Shown: positions 51,555-61,498, counted from the first letter of the stretch. The stretch: 64,000 bases of DNA from CAIWHR01 sp963830485 (GCA_963830485.1 CAWHNE010000001.1:1-64000); one strand, 5' to 3'. Made by a program: numbers and translations. The notes: generated by a model from the sequence alone, not told the origin.

Positions 51555-53535
51555 CTACTGCGGCGCGCCGTTGAGCGCCCAGTTGAGGAAGAGATCGTAT
51601 TTCGCGCGCCCCGGCTGCCCGGGCGCCAGGCTCGTGTCGAAGCCTCCGCCGCCCCCGCCGCCACCCCCACCGCCGACCGCCGCCACCGCCGCCGCCGCCG
51701 CGGTGATGAAAACCTGCGGACTTGCGCAGGAGATCGCTGGCGGCGATCTCCGCGAAATTGATGCGGCTCCTTACCTCCGCGTAGTACCAGGCGTCGTCCG
51801 TTGCAGTCCCGGCGATGCCGTCGCCGTCGCGGTCCTCATTGGTGAAATAGATCGGCGCGGGCAGCGGGCTGGCGGGACTGTGGCAGCCCGTGCAAGTGGT
51901 CCCGTCCTGCAGGACGGCCTTGATGTCGGAGAAGCGGATGGCGCTCGGAGCCGGGGTCAGCGCGTTTTTCACCACCAACGTCAGCGATTTCGGCGCGCTC
52001 TTCGCCGAGTCGTTGCCGACGACGAGACTGAGCACGTAGGTCCCGTCGCTCACGGCATTGAAGGTGGGTTGCGCGGTATTGGCGTCGGTCAGCGTGGGCG
52101 GGAGCGCTGCGTTCGGGACCGACACGATCGACCAGGTGTAGGTGTTGGCGTACAGGCTGTCGGTGCCGGATAGACGGGTGGCGCCCTGCCGGAGCACGCG
52201 ATCCGGTCCGGGGTCAGCGATCGGACGGCCAGGCCGCAGCGGGTTTCCGCTCGCGTCGCGCGCCGCAAAGCCCTGGCTGCCGAGGAAATTCGCCAGCGTC
52301 TGTTCTCCCGGGGAAGCGTGGAACAGGTCGTACACAAGCTCCGCCAACGGCATGTTGCCGCGATTGACGACGGTCGCAAACGTTCGATCCGCATACGGCT
52401 GGAATTTCTCGTACGTCGTGAAATCGATGTCCGACTGCATTCCGGTTCCGCGCATGACGTGACATTGGCGGCACGCGGGCTTGATTACCGTCGTGTAAAG
52501 CGGAGCCTGCCCGGCCACCGTCCACGACGCAGGCACGCTGACGTCGGCATAAACCGGGTTGGGCAGGCCGTCGCCTCCATAGGACGCCTTCACGATTGCG
52601 GCAGCGGTGCCTTGCCACTCGCCGGCGCCGGCCCGGCGTCGGCAGGCGTCTTCCGGAGCCGTCGACGCGGCAGGCAGAGGGTACGAGCACAGGACCATCC
52701 TGTTCATGGTTTTGAGGGCGGCCTCCTGCTCTGCCCGTGTGTAACCAGGCGTCGTGGAGAACTGAAAGCTGTCGACCTCAAACGGCGGCAGCTGCCCCTG
52801 CGTATCGCCTCGGGTCCGCGATACCGCGTTCGCCAGCAGGCTGAAGCGCGGCTTGCCCGACGTGTCGGGTGGCGTCAGTGCATCGGCCCGGCCGCCGTGG
52901 CAAGTGAGGCAGGGTCCGGGCATTGCCTTGTCGCCGCGGCCATCGATGTCCACCATATTTTCTCGTACGCCGGTCACGACGTTGAAGCTGAAGAATTTCG
53001 CGAAGCTGGCCCCGCCCGCCGGACCGGGGCTGAACTCGATGCCGGCGAGGTACACCAGCGACCTCGGGTCGCGCACGATCGCGGCCTCGAGGTTGATCGG
53101 GGAAAAGCCGTATGCCTTGCCTGTCCTTACCAGGTAGTTCTCGACCAGGAAGGCAACTGTGCCGTCGGGGTTCTGCCGCGCTGTCATTCGCCGGCCGAAG
53201 CCCAGGTCGCGCGAATCGCCGAAGACGGCGGTGACCTGCGTGCCGGCGTTTGTGTCGAAACCGTTGGCCGTCTTCCACTTGGCAAACGTGTCCTTGGTGT
53301 TGTTGGGATCGATCGCGGCGTAGTAGGCCTGCGCATAGGCGGGCGTGTCGGTTTGGAGGGAGCCGTCCGGCTGCACCTGCGGGTTGGGAAACAGCAGGAA
53401 GGCATTCGGCCCGCCTGCCAGCGGGACGGGGTCGGTTCCGGGGTGAATGTCGCCCGGGCTCCCGCCGCCGCCGCACGAAGCCAGCAGCACCGCGGCGGCC
53501 GCGGCGAGGCAGGGAAGAAGGCGGGTGAATGCCAT
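51555..53535 (-). CDS. Cytochrome c-type lipoprotein with three CxxCH motifs
   Basis: About 660 residues. MAFTRLLPCLAAAAAVLLAS leads into a lipobox and CGGGG, so it is an outer-membrane or periplasmic lipoprotein. Heme sites are PGPCLTCHGGRADAL (about 52900), KPACRQCHVMRGTGMQSDID (about 52470) and TTCTGCHSPASPLPAP (about 51890). A PKD/cadherin-like domain lies between the second and third (RLSGTDSLYANTYTWSIVSV to YVLSLVVGNDSAKSAPKSLT). The C-terminus passes a glycine-rich run (51648-51705), where one base must be changed to reach GGFDTSLAPGQPGRAKYDLF and stop TAG at 51555-51557. The electron partner is unknown. It is 12 bases downstream of the outer-membrane gene, in the same operon. Confidence 0.8.
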
Positions 53536-53547
53536 GATGTGAGCCGT

Positions 53548-54639
53548 CTAGAAAACCGTGAGTAGAAACAGCGAATACTGGTTGTCGACGTAGCGCAGCG
53601 ACCCCTGCACGTCGAACTCCGGCCGCTCGGTCGGCGTGCCCTGCGCGCGTCGCCACGAAATGTCGATCGATGTTCGCGGGCCCAGCGGCAGGTTGTAGCC
53701 GAGCGTGCCGACCCACGTGCGGGCGTCGTAGCGGTAGGCGTAGAGTTGTTTGCCGGGAAACGCGTCGTCCAGCACGAAGACCTGCGCCAGGCTAACGTTC
53801 AAGAGCGACGGGCGGCCGTCGGACACGGTATTGCCGCGACGGTATTCGCCGTTAAGATACACCGTGCCGTTGCGGCCCAGCGAATAGTCGAGGTTGAGGC
53901 GCGCCGAATAGTAGTGCAGGTCCCACACCTCGCTCTGGGCGCGGCGCTGGTTCCACGCGAATTCTCCGTAGACGCCGATGCGATCGGTCAACGCGCCCTG
54001 CGCGTTGATCCCAGCCGCGAAATGGCTGCCGTCGCGCAGGTGCGAGTCATAATTGTCCAGCCAGCCACGCGCGAAGGTCCCGAACGTCACCGCGTCGAAA
54101 GCCCCCGATGGGCGGTACTGCAGCTCTGCCTGCAGGCCGCCGGACAGGTTCGACAAGCCGTTCCAGGTCTTGAACTTCTCGCCGTTGAGCATACCGGTCA
54201 CGACTACCCGGATGTTGTCGTTGATGCGCAAGGTACCGCCCGCGCTTATGTTGAGCCCGAGCAGCTGGTCCGCCAGGATCTCATCGGCGACGCGGCCCCG
54301 GGTGACGTTATCGTCGTACGTGTAGCCGAGGTCGATCTGCACGCGATCCAGGATCGACCACGGGGAGCCGGGCAGGGCCGCCCGGCCCATGCCAGTAGGG
54401 TCGGGGCCCGGCACGACCACGGTTCCGGGTGCGGTGTCTTGCGCCGTCGATACCGTTGGTGTTGCCAGATTGAGCAGCGCGGCCACTATGACTCCAACGA
54501 GGCGCCAGCGGGCGGGCCGTCGTTGTAGCAAGAGAGGGCACTGCCGGTCGCTCGGATAACGCCGAGAGGCTCCAGACACGAGCGCTGCCGAGAATGCGGT
54601 CGGGACGTTCGAGGAATGTTCGACGTTCATGTCCCGCAT
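53548..54639 (-). CDS. Outer-membrane beta-barrel protein
   Basis: About 363 residues from ATG 54639 (MRDMNVEHSSN); in-frame starts at 54630 and TTG 54705 are also possible. A signal peptide (RWRLVGVIVAALLNLATPTV then STAQ) precedes the mature part. The barrel shows alternating strands, for example VQIDLGYTYDDNVTRGRVAD, ISAGGTLRINDNIRVVVTGM, GAFDAVTFGTFARGWLDNYD, RIGVYGEFAWNQRRAQSEVW, YYSARLNLDYSLGRNGTVYL and TSIDISWRRAQG. It ends SLFLLTVF with a terminal Phe, the usual BAM recognition signal. It precedes the cytochrome lipoprotein gene and is probably co-transcribed. It is intact; role unknown. Confidence 0.82.
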   Translation of the reverse strand: MRDMNVEHSSNVPTAFSAALVSGASRRYPSDRQCPLLLQRRPARWRLVGVIVAALLNLATPTVSTAQDTAPGTVVVPGPDPTGMGRAALPGSPWSILDRVQIDLGYTYDDNVTRGRVADEILADQLLGLNISAGGTLRINDNIRVVVTGMLNGEKFKTWNGLSNLSGGLQAELQYRPSGAFDAVTFGTFARGWLDNYDSHLRDGSHFAAGINAQGALTDRIGVYGEFAWNQRRAQSEVWDLHYYSARLNLDYSLGRNGTVYLNGEYRRGNTVSDGRPSLLNVSLAQVFVLDDAFPGKQLYAYRYDARTWVGTLGYNLPLGPRTSIDISWRRAQGTPTERPEFDVQGSLRYVDNQYSLFLLTVF

Positions 54640-55258
54640 CCCTGTCAGGACGCAGGTTCGCCCCGATTCCGGATGTTTGGGAATGGCCACCACTCCATCG
54701 CGCAACGCTGGAAGGCAGGAGACTTACTTTTACATCAATCGCGCACGGCCAACAAGCGCCTTGGGTCCGCGGCCGCACCTCAATTTGCCTTCGCGTGCGG
54801 TAGCAGCCTCCCGCGCTGACGGTCGTCGTGGTGAAGCCACTCAAAGCCGGTGCAGCCGTATGCCGGTTGGAAAAAGTTTCAACCCGAACGCGCAGGAAGA
54901 ACCCGGAGAATCGCCCATCGGATCTTCCTGATCGTCCCTGCGCAGGGAATCGCTACGAAGTGGCCCGAGAGCTTCAAGGAGTTTCCGCCCCGCGCTTGTG
55001 CCGCGAGTTTCAGTATTGATCGGGCCGTCGAAAAACTGATGGCGAAAATCGCAAACGTCCGCTTCTCGAGCGCATGACAGGCAGCAACGGGTCGATGACG
55101 GCCGAATGAGGCGACGAGGAATTTGGCCGGACCCGGCCAACTCCGGACGGTGGGCGTTACCGTCCAAGTTACCTTGGACGTATGAACATACTCACGGACT
55201 GAAGCAGGGCCGGGAGGCGTAGTATTGCCGAACGACTAATCGACGAGGTGCCTCAGAG
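54640..55258. other. 620-base intergenic stretch
   Basis: No frame here shows coding character. A perfect 8-4-8 palindrome lies at 55161-55180. The stretch probably carries the promoter of the outer-membrane gene on its left and of the binding-protein gene on its right. Confidence 0.5.
55161..55180. promoter_or_regulatory. Perfect 20-bp palindrome (possible operator)
   Basis: CGTCCAAGTTACCTTGGACG pairs eight bases on each side of TTAC. It lies 79 bases before the binding-protein start and is followed by ATGAACATACTC. No T run follows, so an operator is more likely than a terminator. Confidence 0.45.
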
Positions 55259-56251
55259 ATGGATCGGCGGACATTTGTCGCGTTAGCCGGAGGCGCCTTG
55301 CTCGGCTTGTCGCCTAAACTGCGGGCCCAGGGTCAGGTAGCGGTGCGCCGCATCGGTTTTCTCTCCGGCTTCCCCCGCGCCGACATCGAGGTTTTTCTAA
55401 GCTTTCTGCGCCCTGAGCTGGAAAAGCTAGGCTGGACCGACGGTCGGAACATCCTCTTGCTGGAGTCGCGAATAACGGGCGGCGACAACGCACGCCTGCC
55501 GTCGTTGGCAAGTGAGCTCGTCGCCGAGGCTCCCGACTTGATTCTCGTCCAGACGCGTGCCGGCCACTCGCGTTCTCATGCAGGCGACGAAGTCGATACC
55601 CATCGTGATGGTCGGCGTGGCGAACCCGGTCGAACTTGGGATCGTCCCAGGCTTCGTCAAAACCGGGGGGCAACGTCACCGGCGCGAGCTTCCTCGGCAA
55701 CGAATTCGCCGGCAAGCTGCTGCAGTATCTCAAGGAGGCGGCTCCTCGCTTGCGGAGCGTCGCCCTTTTCGTCAATCCGAGCAACGAAGCCGTTGCGCAG
55801 TTCGTCAAGACATATGCGGGCGGACGCCGTGGCCATCGGGATGCAGACCCAGGTGGTCGAAGTTTCGAGCCCGGGCGAATTCGAGCCCGCGTTCGCGGCC
55901 ATCCGCCGGGCAAACACCGAATCGATATTGCTTCCTCCGGAACCGTTGATCCAATCCAAACGCGACGTCATCGCGGACTTCGCGCAGACTCACGGATTGC
56001 CGCTGGCTGTTGTGGGCGCCAGCCGTGTTCTTCCGGCAAGCGGCTTGATCGCCTTTGGACCAGCGCGCGACGAGTACGCGCGACTCGCCGCGCGCTACAT
56101 CGACCGGATCTTGAAGGGCACCAAACCGGGCGAGCTTTCCATCGAGCAACCGACGCGGTTCCATCTCGTGATCAATCTCAAGTCGGCCAAGGCGCTCGGC
56201 CTGACGATCCCGCAGAGCCTGCTGCTGCGCGCGGACGAGAAGATTGAGTGA
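55259..56251 (+). CDS. ABC transporter substrate-binding protein (PF04392 type)
   Basis: About 330 residues. The signal is Tat-like (MDRRTFVALAGGALLGLSPK). Then VRRIGFLSGFPRADIEVFLS, FLRPELEKLGWTDGRNILLL, LASELVAEAPDLILVQT, ATKSIPIVMVGVANPVELGI, GFVKTGGNVTGASFLGNEFA and KAKALGLTIPQSLLLRADE-like end (KSAKALGLTIPQSLLLRADE) are the hallmarks of this family of unlinked binding proteins. Three single-base insertions (near 55556, 55662, 55820) restore to the same frame. No permease or ATPase is adjacent. A paralogous copy lies 1.9 kb away on the other strand, beyond an IS1182-type element. Confidence 0.82.
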   Translation: MDRRTFVALAGGALLGLSPKLRAQGQVAVRRIGFLSGFPRADIEVFLSFLRPELEKLGWTDGRNILLLESRITGGDNARLPSLASELVAEAPDLILVQTRAGHSRSHAGDEVDTHRDGRRGEPGRTWDRPRLRQNRGATSPARASSATNSPASCCSISRRRLLACGASPFSSIRATKPLRSSSRHMRADAVAIGMQTQVVEVSSPGEFEPAFAAIRRANTESILLPPEPLIQSKRDVIADFAQTHGLPLAVVGASRVLPASGLIAFGPARDEYARLAARYIDRILKGTKPGELSIEQPTRFHLVINLKSAKALGLTIPQSLLLRADEKIE

Positions 56252-56395
56252 TGGATCGTTCCGCGGTGTTCGCGGCCTTCTCAACTCGAGGCAATTGCTC
56301 ATCAAATTGATCCGTTGACCGTCCGCTTCTGAGAACACCGACCGTCTGGTCAGGGTCGTTCGCGCCCATCGGGACCGAGGTGCCGGCAGGCGGCT

Positions 56396-57978
56396 CTAAA
56401 ATCCATTGCTGCCCTTCGCGCCTCGGACGGCAGCTGTAGTTTGTTCAGTGTCCGCTCGGTCGAATGGATTGAACTGCGGCAGTCGGCCCATTCTGTTGAA
56501 TAACTTGACGTTTGAGCGACGCGGTACTACCGCGATGGGAGGCGGCGAGAGGATCGGTGACTGGCGGTCGATTTTGTTGGCGAAGGCTTTTCGCCGATTC
56601 AGATCGCCCGTGATGTTTCCTGTTTCTGGTTCTACCGGGCACAACCACTTCGCCATTCGTCGTAGGTTCTGCGCGGTTGCCGCCAGAAGAAACTCGTCGT
56701 GAGCGCCACTCGGTCCGCGCAATCGCAGTCGATCGAGCTTCAGGATGCGCTTCAGATGAGCGAAGAGCATCTCAACCTTCTTGCGATCCTTGCGCGATTG
56801 CCTGAGCGTCGGTCTTGGCAACGTCGCGCGCCACATCTCGTGCCGTTTCATGGACGCTGCGAGCGATCTTGCGAGTCGGGGTGTTCGGACAGCAACGTGA
56901 CTTCATCGGGCACTTGCTGCAAGCCGCTTGGCTGGAGTGATAGATGATGGTGTTCGCCTTGGTGATGCGCGTTCGTGACGCTTGAAGATGCGCCATTCGC
57001 TCCGTAGCGGCTGCCCTGTGGGCAGCGGTATTCGTCGGCCTGTTCGTCCCATTCGAAGTCGCTGCTGGATAGCGTTTCGTCGCTGCGTTGTGTCTTGTCC
57101 CACACCGACACATGCGGCTCGATCTGCTTCTCGTCGACCATCCACCCCAGAATCTCTGCCGTGCCGTAATTGGTGTCGCCGATCAGCCGCTGCGGCTTGA
57201 GATCAAATCGCGTCTCAACCCGCTCGATCATCGTCTTGGTGGCGTTGATTTCATCGAGCTTGTGGGCGGGCGTCGCCTCAACGTCAACCACAATGCCCGC
57301 GGCAATGTCGATCAGGTAGTTCGCCGAATAGGCGTAGAACGCCGGTCCCCAGGCCGCACTCCACTGCGCCGCCGGATCGGTCAGCGAGATGTTCTTCGGC
57401 GTGTTCTTCTCGAGCTCGGACTGATCCAAGGCCGCCAGATATTCGCGCACCGGACGGCTGATCGATGGCCGGTCCGACCAGTCGGCCTCGGCGCCGGGCA
57501 CGCCCCGCTGACGGTTGGCATCGGCCTTCACCAAGCTGGCATCGATGGCGAACCCTTCGCCACCCACCAGCCCCTCCCGCACGCAGCGCTCCAGGACCTG
57601 CTCGAACACGAAACGCAGCGTATCGCTGTCCCGGAAACGGCCATGCCGGTTCTTGGAGAACGTCGAGTGATCCGGCACCGGGTCTTCCAATCCCAGCCGG
57701 CAGAACCAGCGGTACGCCAGGTTCAGGTGGACTTCCTCGCACAACTGCCGCTCGGAGCGGATGCCGAAGCAGTAGCCCACGATCAACATGCGAATCAGCA
57801 GCTGCGGGTCAATCGAGGGGCGACCGGTATGGCTGTAGTACGGGGCGAGGTGGCGATGCAGGTCGCCGAGGTCGAGGAACTGATCAATCCCGCGCAACAG
57901 ATGATCGGCAGGAACGTGATCGTCGAGATTGAACGAGTAGAACAGTTTCTTCTGGCCGCCAGGCTGTCGTCCCATCAT
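56396..57978 (-). CDS. IS1182-family transposase, frameshifted
   Basis: The N-terminal DUF772-type domain reads MMGRQPGGQKKLFYSFNLDD, HLAPYYSHTGRPSIDPQLLI, RMLIVGYCFGIRSERQLCEE and RWFCRLGLEDPVPDHSTFSK. The DDE part follows: GFAIDASLVKADANRQRGVP, IGDTNYGTAEILGWMVDEKQ, then (after shifts near 57005 and 56850) a CSKCPMKSRCCPNTPTRKIA cysteine block and SRKDRKKVEMLFAHLKRILK with the final Glu. Two indels make it inactive as read. The last frame runs on to 56396, beyond the left terminal repeat; the native stop is probably near 56490-56640. Confidence 0.8.
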
Positions 57979-58084
57979 TCCCGCGTCTCCCTCTCGAACA
58001 TCTTGGCTTCAACATAGCCAAGAACCGACCAATTTCAAGGGAGTTTTTCAACGACCAATTTCAAGGGAGTTGTTCAACAGAATA
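56490..58084. mobile_element. IS1182-family insertion sequence
   Basis: About 1.6 kb with a transposase filling it. The ends share CATTCTGTTGAA on the left (from about 56489) and the complementary TTCAACAGAAT at the right (58073-58083). A 26-bp tandem duplication lies just inside the right end (58028-58079). The exact outer limits are uncertain by several bases, and no clear target duplication is seen. Confidence 0.7.
58028..58079. repeat. 26-bp tandem duplication inside the IS1182 right end
   Basis: Two copies, 58028-58053 and 58054-58079, each beginning ACCAATTTCAAGGGAGTT. They differ near the end (TTTTTCAACG versus TTGTTCAACA). The second abuts the terminal repeat. Confidence 0.8.
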
Positions 58085-58150
58085 GACCCACATCGGCCAT
58101 TGCGTCGTGCGGGAACCGGACATTCAACCGCGATCAACCCGAGGGGTCGG

Positions 58151-59142
58151 CTACTGGATCACCTCGTCCGCGCGAAGCAACAGCGACTGCGGGATCGTCG
58201 AGGCCGATCGCCTTCGCGGTCTTCATGTTGATGGACAGCTCGAACTTGGTCGGCCGCTCGACCGGCATGTCGGCGGGCCTAGCGCCCTTGAGGATGCGAT
58301 CCACGTAGCGGGGGATGCGTCGTTGGACATCCCGAGAATCCGCGCCGTACGACATGACCAGGCCACGTTCCATCAACGCCTTTGCGCGGTGATCGACGGA
58401 ATCCGCAACCGGATCGCCAGCGCGACGATGCGCTTCCGCGATCGACTGGCGCGTTGAGGAACGCGGACCGGGATTACGATCAGCGCGCCTGGACGGGCGC
58501 GCGTGATCAGCCGCCAGAGCGGATTCCACGTCCGCGACGCTCGCCATGGCCACCGGCAGAACCTTCAGGTTCAGGCCGCGGGCCGTCGCCGTTCGGTGTC
58601 CTTGCAGAGAAAAGCCGTTCCGGGATTAGCCGGACTCCAGACGACGGCGACGTCGGAGAGCGGCGGGACGACATCCAGCAGCAGCTGAAGCAGCTTCGCC
58701 ACGTGGTCGGACTGCGCCACGGTGATCCCCGTGACGTTGCCGCCGGGCCGCGCGAAACTCTCGACCAATCCTTCCTCGACCGGATAGCTGGGGCCGATGA
58801 ACACGATCGGGATCGACCGGGTCGCTTGCTTCATCGCCTTGGTCGCCTCGGAGCCGCCGACGATGATGACGTCGGGATTGAGTCGCACCATTTCCGCGGC
58901 CGCATCGCGCAGCCGTTCGGGCTTCCCTTCCCACCATCGCCATTCGATGACGACGGTGCGACCCTCGACATAGCCCAGTTCCCGCAACCCCTGGCGCAGG
59001 ACTTCCGTGCCGACGCCCGTCGTGCCCGGCATAGCAGGACGCCGATTCGCGGCAAGCGGGATGCGGGCTGGGCCTCGGCGGCGAGTGCGACCATCGCGAT
59101 CCCGGCGCCGGCCGTGCGAAGGAACACGCGACGATCGATCAT
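58151..59142 (-). CDS. Second PF04392-type substrate-binding protein, frameshifted
   Basis: The start MIDRRVFLRTAGAGIAMVAL is a Tat-like signal. RLPRIGVLLC follows, then ELGYVEGRTVVIEWRWWEGK, RLNPDVIIVGGSEATKAMKQ, TRSIPIVFIGPSYPVEEGLV, ARPGGNVTGITVAQSDHVAK and VERPTKFELSINMKTAKAIG, and the C-terminal IPQSLLLRADEVIQ reached after a shift near 58198 (stop 58151). At least three frameshifts (about 59030, 58570, 58450, 58198) separate the pieces. It is paralogous to the gene at 55259 in layout and signal type. It could be a decaying copy rather than an error-ridden intact one. Confidence 0.65.
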
Positions 59143-59248
59143 GGTGTCGAGACGTAGACTTTAGGCAGCCCAGGAACGGGGATCAATCGATATTGGCATA
59201 CTACGCCAGCCAAGAATTTCACCCGGCCGTCGTGTGTCCGTTGTTGGC

Positions 59249-59410
59249 CTATTCTGTTGAAAAACTCGTTTGCAGTGGTGGAGTTGAGCGTCCTCCAAAG
59301 AAGTCGACCCTCTAGACCGCTCTCAGAGCCACGCAAATCGATCAGGTGATGGTTTGAGACCCCCAAAATCGTCGCCGGCAAGACGCGTATCGAGTTTTTC
59401 AACAGAATAG
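59249..59410. mobile_element. 162-bp MITE-like element with perfect 20-bp terminal repeats
   Basis: The left end CTATTCTGTTGAAAAACTCG (59249-59268) is the exact reverse complement of 59391-59410. The ends resemble those of the IS1182-type element 1.2 kb away. There is no convincing gene inside, so this looks like a non-autonomous element moved by such a transposase. Confidence 0.75.
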
Positions 59411-59412
59411 AC

Positions 59413-60639
59413 GGCGGGTTCAATCGGTCAACGCAACACCGCCCTAAGTCTATCGGCGGGCGTTTCAAATCCCAAGGTCTTCCGCGGGCGTTGGTTTCGA
59501 CGCAACGCGATCTTGTTCAGGTACGCCTGCGAGTAGGCTGACAGGTCGGTTCGTGGGGATACTGGCGCAACAGGCCATTGGTGTTTTCGTTGCTACCGCG
59601 CTGCCATGGGCTGCGTGGATCGCAGAAATAGACCTGCACGTCGGTGGCGATGGTGAAGTTCTTGTGGTCGGCCATCTCCTTGCCCCGATCCCAGGTCAGT
59701 GATCGGCGCAGCTCCCGAGGCAATTTGCGCACTTGTTTGCTCAGGGCGGAGTACACGCTGGCGGTGTCCTTTCCCTGCACCTTGATTAGCATCGCGAAGC
59801 GAGAATGGCGCTCGACGAGCGTCGCCATGTGTGAGTTGTTGGCTCCCGAGAGCAGGTCGCCTTCCCAATGACCGGGAACGGCGCGGTCCTCGGTTTCGGC
59901 GGGGCGCTCGCGGATCGAGACCGCGTCGACGATCTGGCCGGGCAACCGACTTGGCGTGGTGCCGCCTTTCGGATAGCGCATGCGCCGCACGGCCCGTAGA
60001 TGCCCGATCAGCTCCTTCTTGAGCACGCCACGGGCCTGCACAAACAAACTGCGGTAGATGGTCTCGGGCGACACCTGCAAGCCTTGGTCGGCAGCGAATT
60101 CTCGCTTCAGCCACCCCGAGATCTGCTCGGGCCGACCAATCGAGCGCCAACTTCTCGGCAACGCGCCATCGTAGCTCGGGATGCCGGACCAGATCGACAC
60201 CTCTTCGGCCGCCGCGCCCGCTCCCAGGCGCGCGCGTCCGCCTCGGTGGCGCGATAGGCGTTTCGTCCGCCATGCCGCGCAACCTCGCGGCTTACCGTTG
60301 ACGGGGAGCGTCTCAACCCAGCGGCGATGCCGCGAATCGATCGACCCGCCGCAATCCCGCGCGAAATCTCTTCGCGCTCATCAAGCACCAACGCGTCCGG
60401 GCTGCGCCGGCGGGCTACCGGCGCGATGCCTCCGGTGAACGCCAAGACATGGTGGATCGCGCCCTTGGTCCTCTCGAGCACACGGGCGATATCGCTCGCG
60501 CACTGGCCACTCTTCCACCGCCTCCAGAGTTCAGCCCGCTTCTCCCGAGATAATCCCGGCCGTCCAATCTTCGCCATGCGTGCACCTCCTCATCCACAAA
60601 TTAGATCAGAAGGTGTTGCATCGATCAGTTGAACCCGCC
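59413..60639. mobile_element. IS30-family insertion sequence
   Basis: 1,227 bp. Imperfect terminal repeats: GGCGGGTTCAATCGGTCAAC at 59413 and its counterpart (starting GGCGGGTTCAACTGATCGAT on the other strand) ending at 60639, 23 of 28 positions alike. It starts two bases after the MITE-like element. A target duplication is not evident. Confidence 0.85.
59428..60577 (-). CDS. IS30-family transposase, frameshifted
   Basis: About 380 residues. The N-terminal helix-turn-helix reads GRPGLSREKRAELWRRWKSG and RSIRGIAAGLRRSPSTVSRE. After a shift near 60140 come QISGWLKREFAADQGLQVSP and ETIYRSLFVQARGVLKKEL, then the DDE core: GHWEGDLLSGANNSHMATLV, SLTWDRGKEMADHKNFTIAT, VYFCDPRSPWQRGSNENTNG. A second shift near 59560 leads to RTDLSAYSQAYLNKIALRRN and stop at 59428. 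ATG 60577 is preceded by AGGAGGTG. Two frameshifts make the protein defective as read. Confidence 0.85.
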
Positions 60640-61126
60640 GCCGAACTCGGCCGATGGCTGCGAGATCAAATCTCGGTTAGTACTGTCTGTGCCAACCGGA
60701 TGATGTGCAGCCGCGCCGCCGCGTGCTACCTACGTCCGCGCCCGTACAGACCGTAGACGGCGCGGCGCTGTAGCCTATGGTCGAGTAATAGATGATAGTA
60801 GACCCCGAGAGCGCGAATCCAATGCGCTAGAGCAACGCCAGCTGAACGACCAGTTTTGCGTGTCACAAGTCACCAAAGGATCAACGCGCGTGCCGTGGGC
60901 GTCATGAAACAAACGAAACAAGAATGGCCTCTCGGTGAATCCACTGGATGTGACGACGCAGTAAGGGTCAATCGCGGCGTATCACCGGCGCTCCGGACGC
61001 GTCCAGCGAAGGGCAAGGTGTCCGACTTCTTGCGAATGCTGCTCGAGCGAAATCGAAGTGGCGGCCCCCGCTGCAGTGGGGCGGCCGGCGTGTCTACATC
61101 CCAAAAACCCCGCGCCAGGACCGCTC
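60640..61126. other. Inter-IS stretch with no gene
   Basis: About 490 bases between the IS30 and IS3 elements. A long minus-strand frame (60870-61292) contains a segment reading SDTLPFAGRVRSAGDTPRLT, but it extends into the IS3 end and has no supporting features. I see no conserved gene. Confidence 0.5.
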
Positions 61127-61176
61127 TGAACCGCCCCGGGATTCCCGGAGACTCCAAACTTTGAGAGGATGGAGTC

Positions 61177-61498
61177 ATGAATACATCGAAGAGGTACTCC
61201 CCGGAGGTTCGGGAACGGGCGGTGCGGATGGTTTTGGAGCACCAGGGTGAACACGCCTCGCAGTGGGCGGCGATCCAGTCGATTGCCGGCAAGCTGGGCT
61301 GTACGACGGAGTCGTTGCGGCGCTGGGTCCGGCAGGCGGAGCGTCGACTTGGGCAAGCGCGCTGGGCTGACGTCCGACGAGCGCGAGCGGCTCAAGGTAT
61401 TGGAGCGCGAGAACCAGGAGTTGCGGCGGGCCAACGAGATCCTGCGCAAGGCGTCGGCGTTTTTCGCCCAGGCGGAGCTCGACCGCCGACCGAAGTGA
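61177..61498 (+). CDS. IS3 orfA (helix-turn-helix protein), one frameshift
   Basis: MNTSKRYSPEVRERAVRMVL, EHQGEHASQWAAIQSIAGKL and GCTTESLRRWVRQAERRLG form the DNA-binding part. Removing one base near 61352 continues into KRAGLTSDERERLKVLEREN and QELRRANEILRKASAFFAQA, the leucine-zipper tail, ending at TGA 61496-61498. About 106 residues. A GCG TTT TTC run near 61455-61463 could serve a programmed -1 shift; the TGATG overlap with orfB is an alternative coupling. Confidence 0.85.

Noticed and set aside
60870..61292. A 140-codon minus-strand frame next to the IS3 element
   Set aside because: It crosses the IS3 terminal repeat and the start of orfA, and has no ribosome site or domain.
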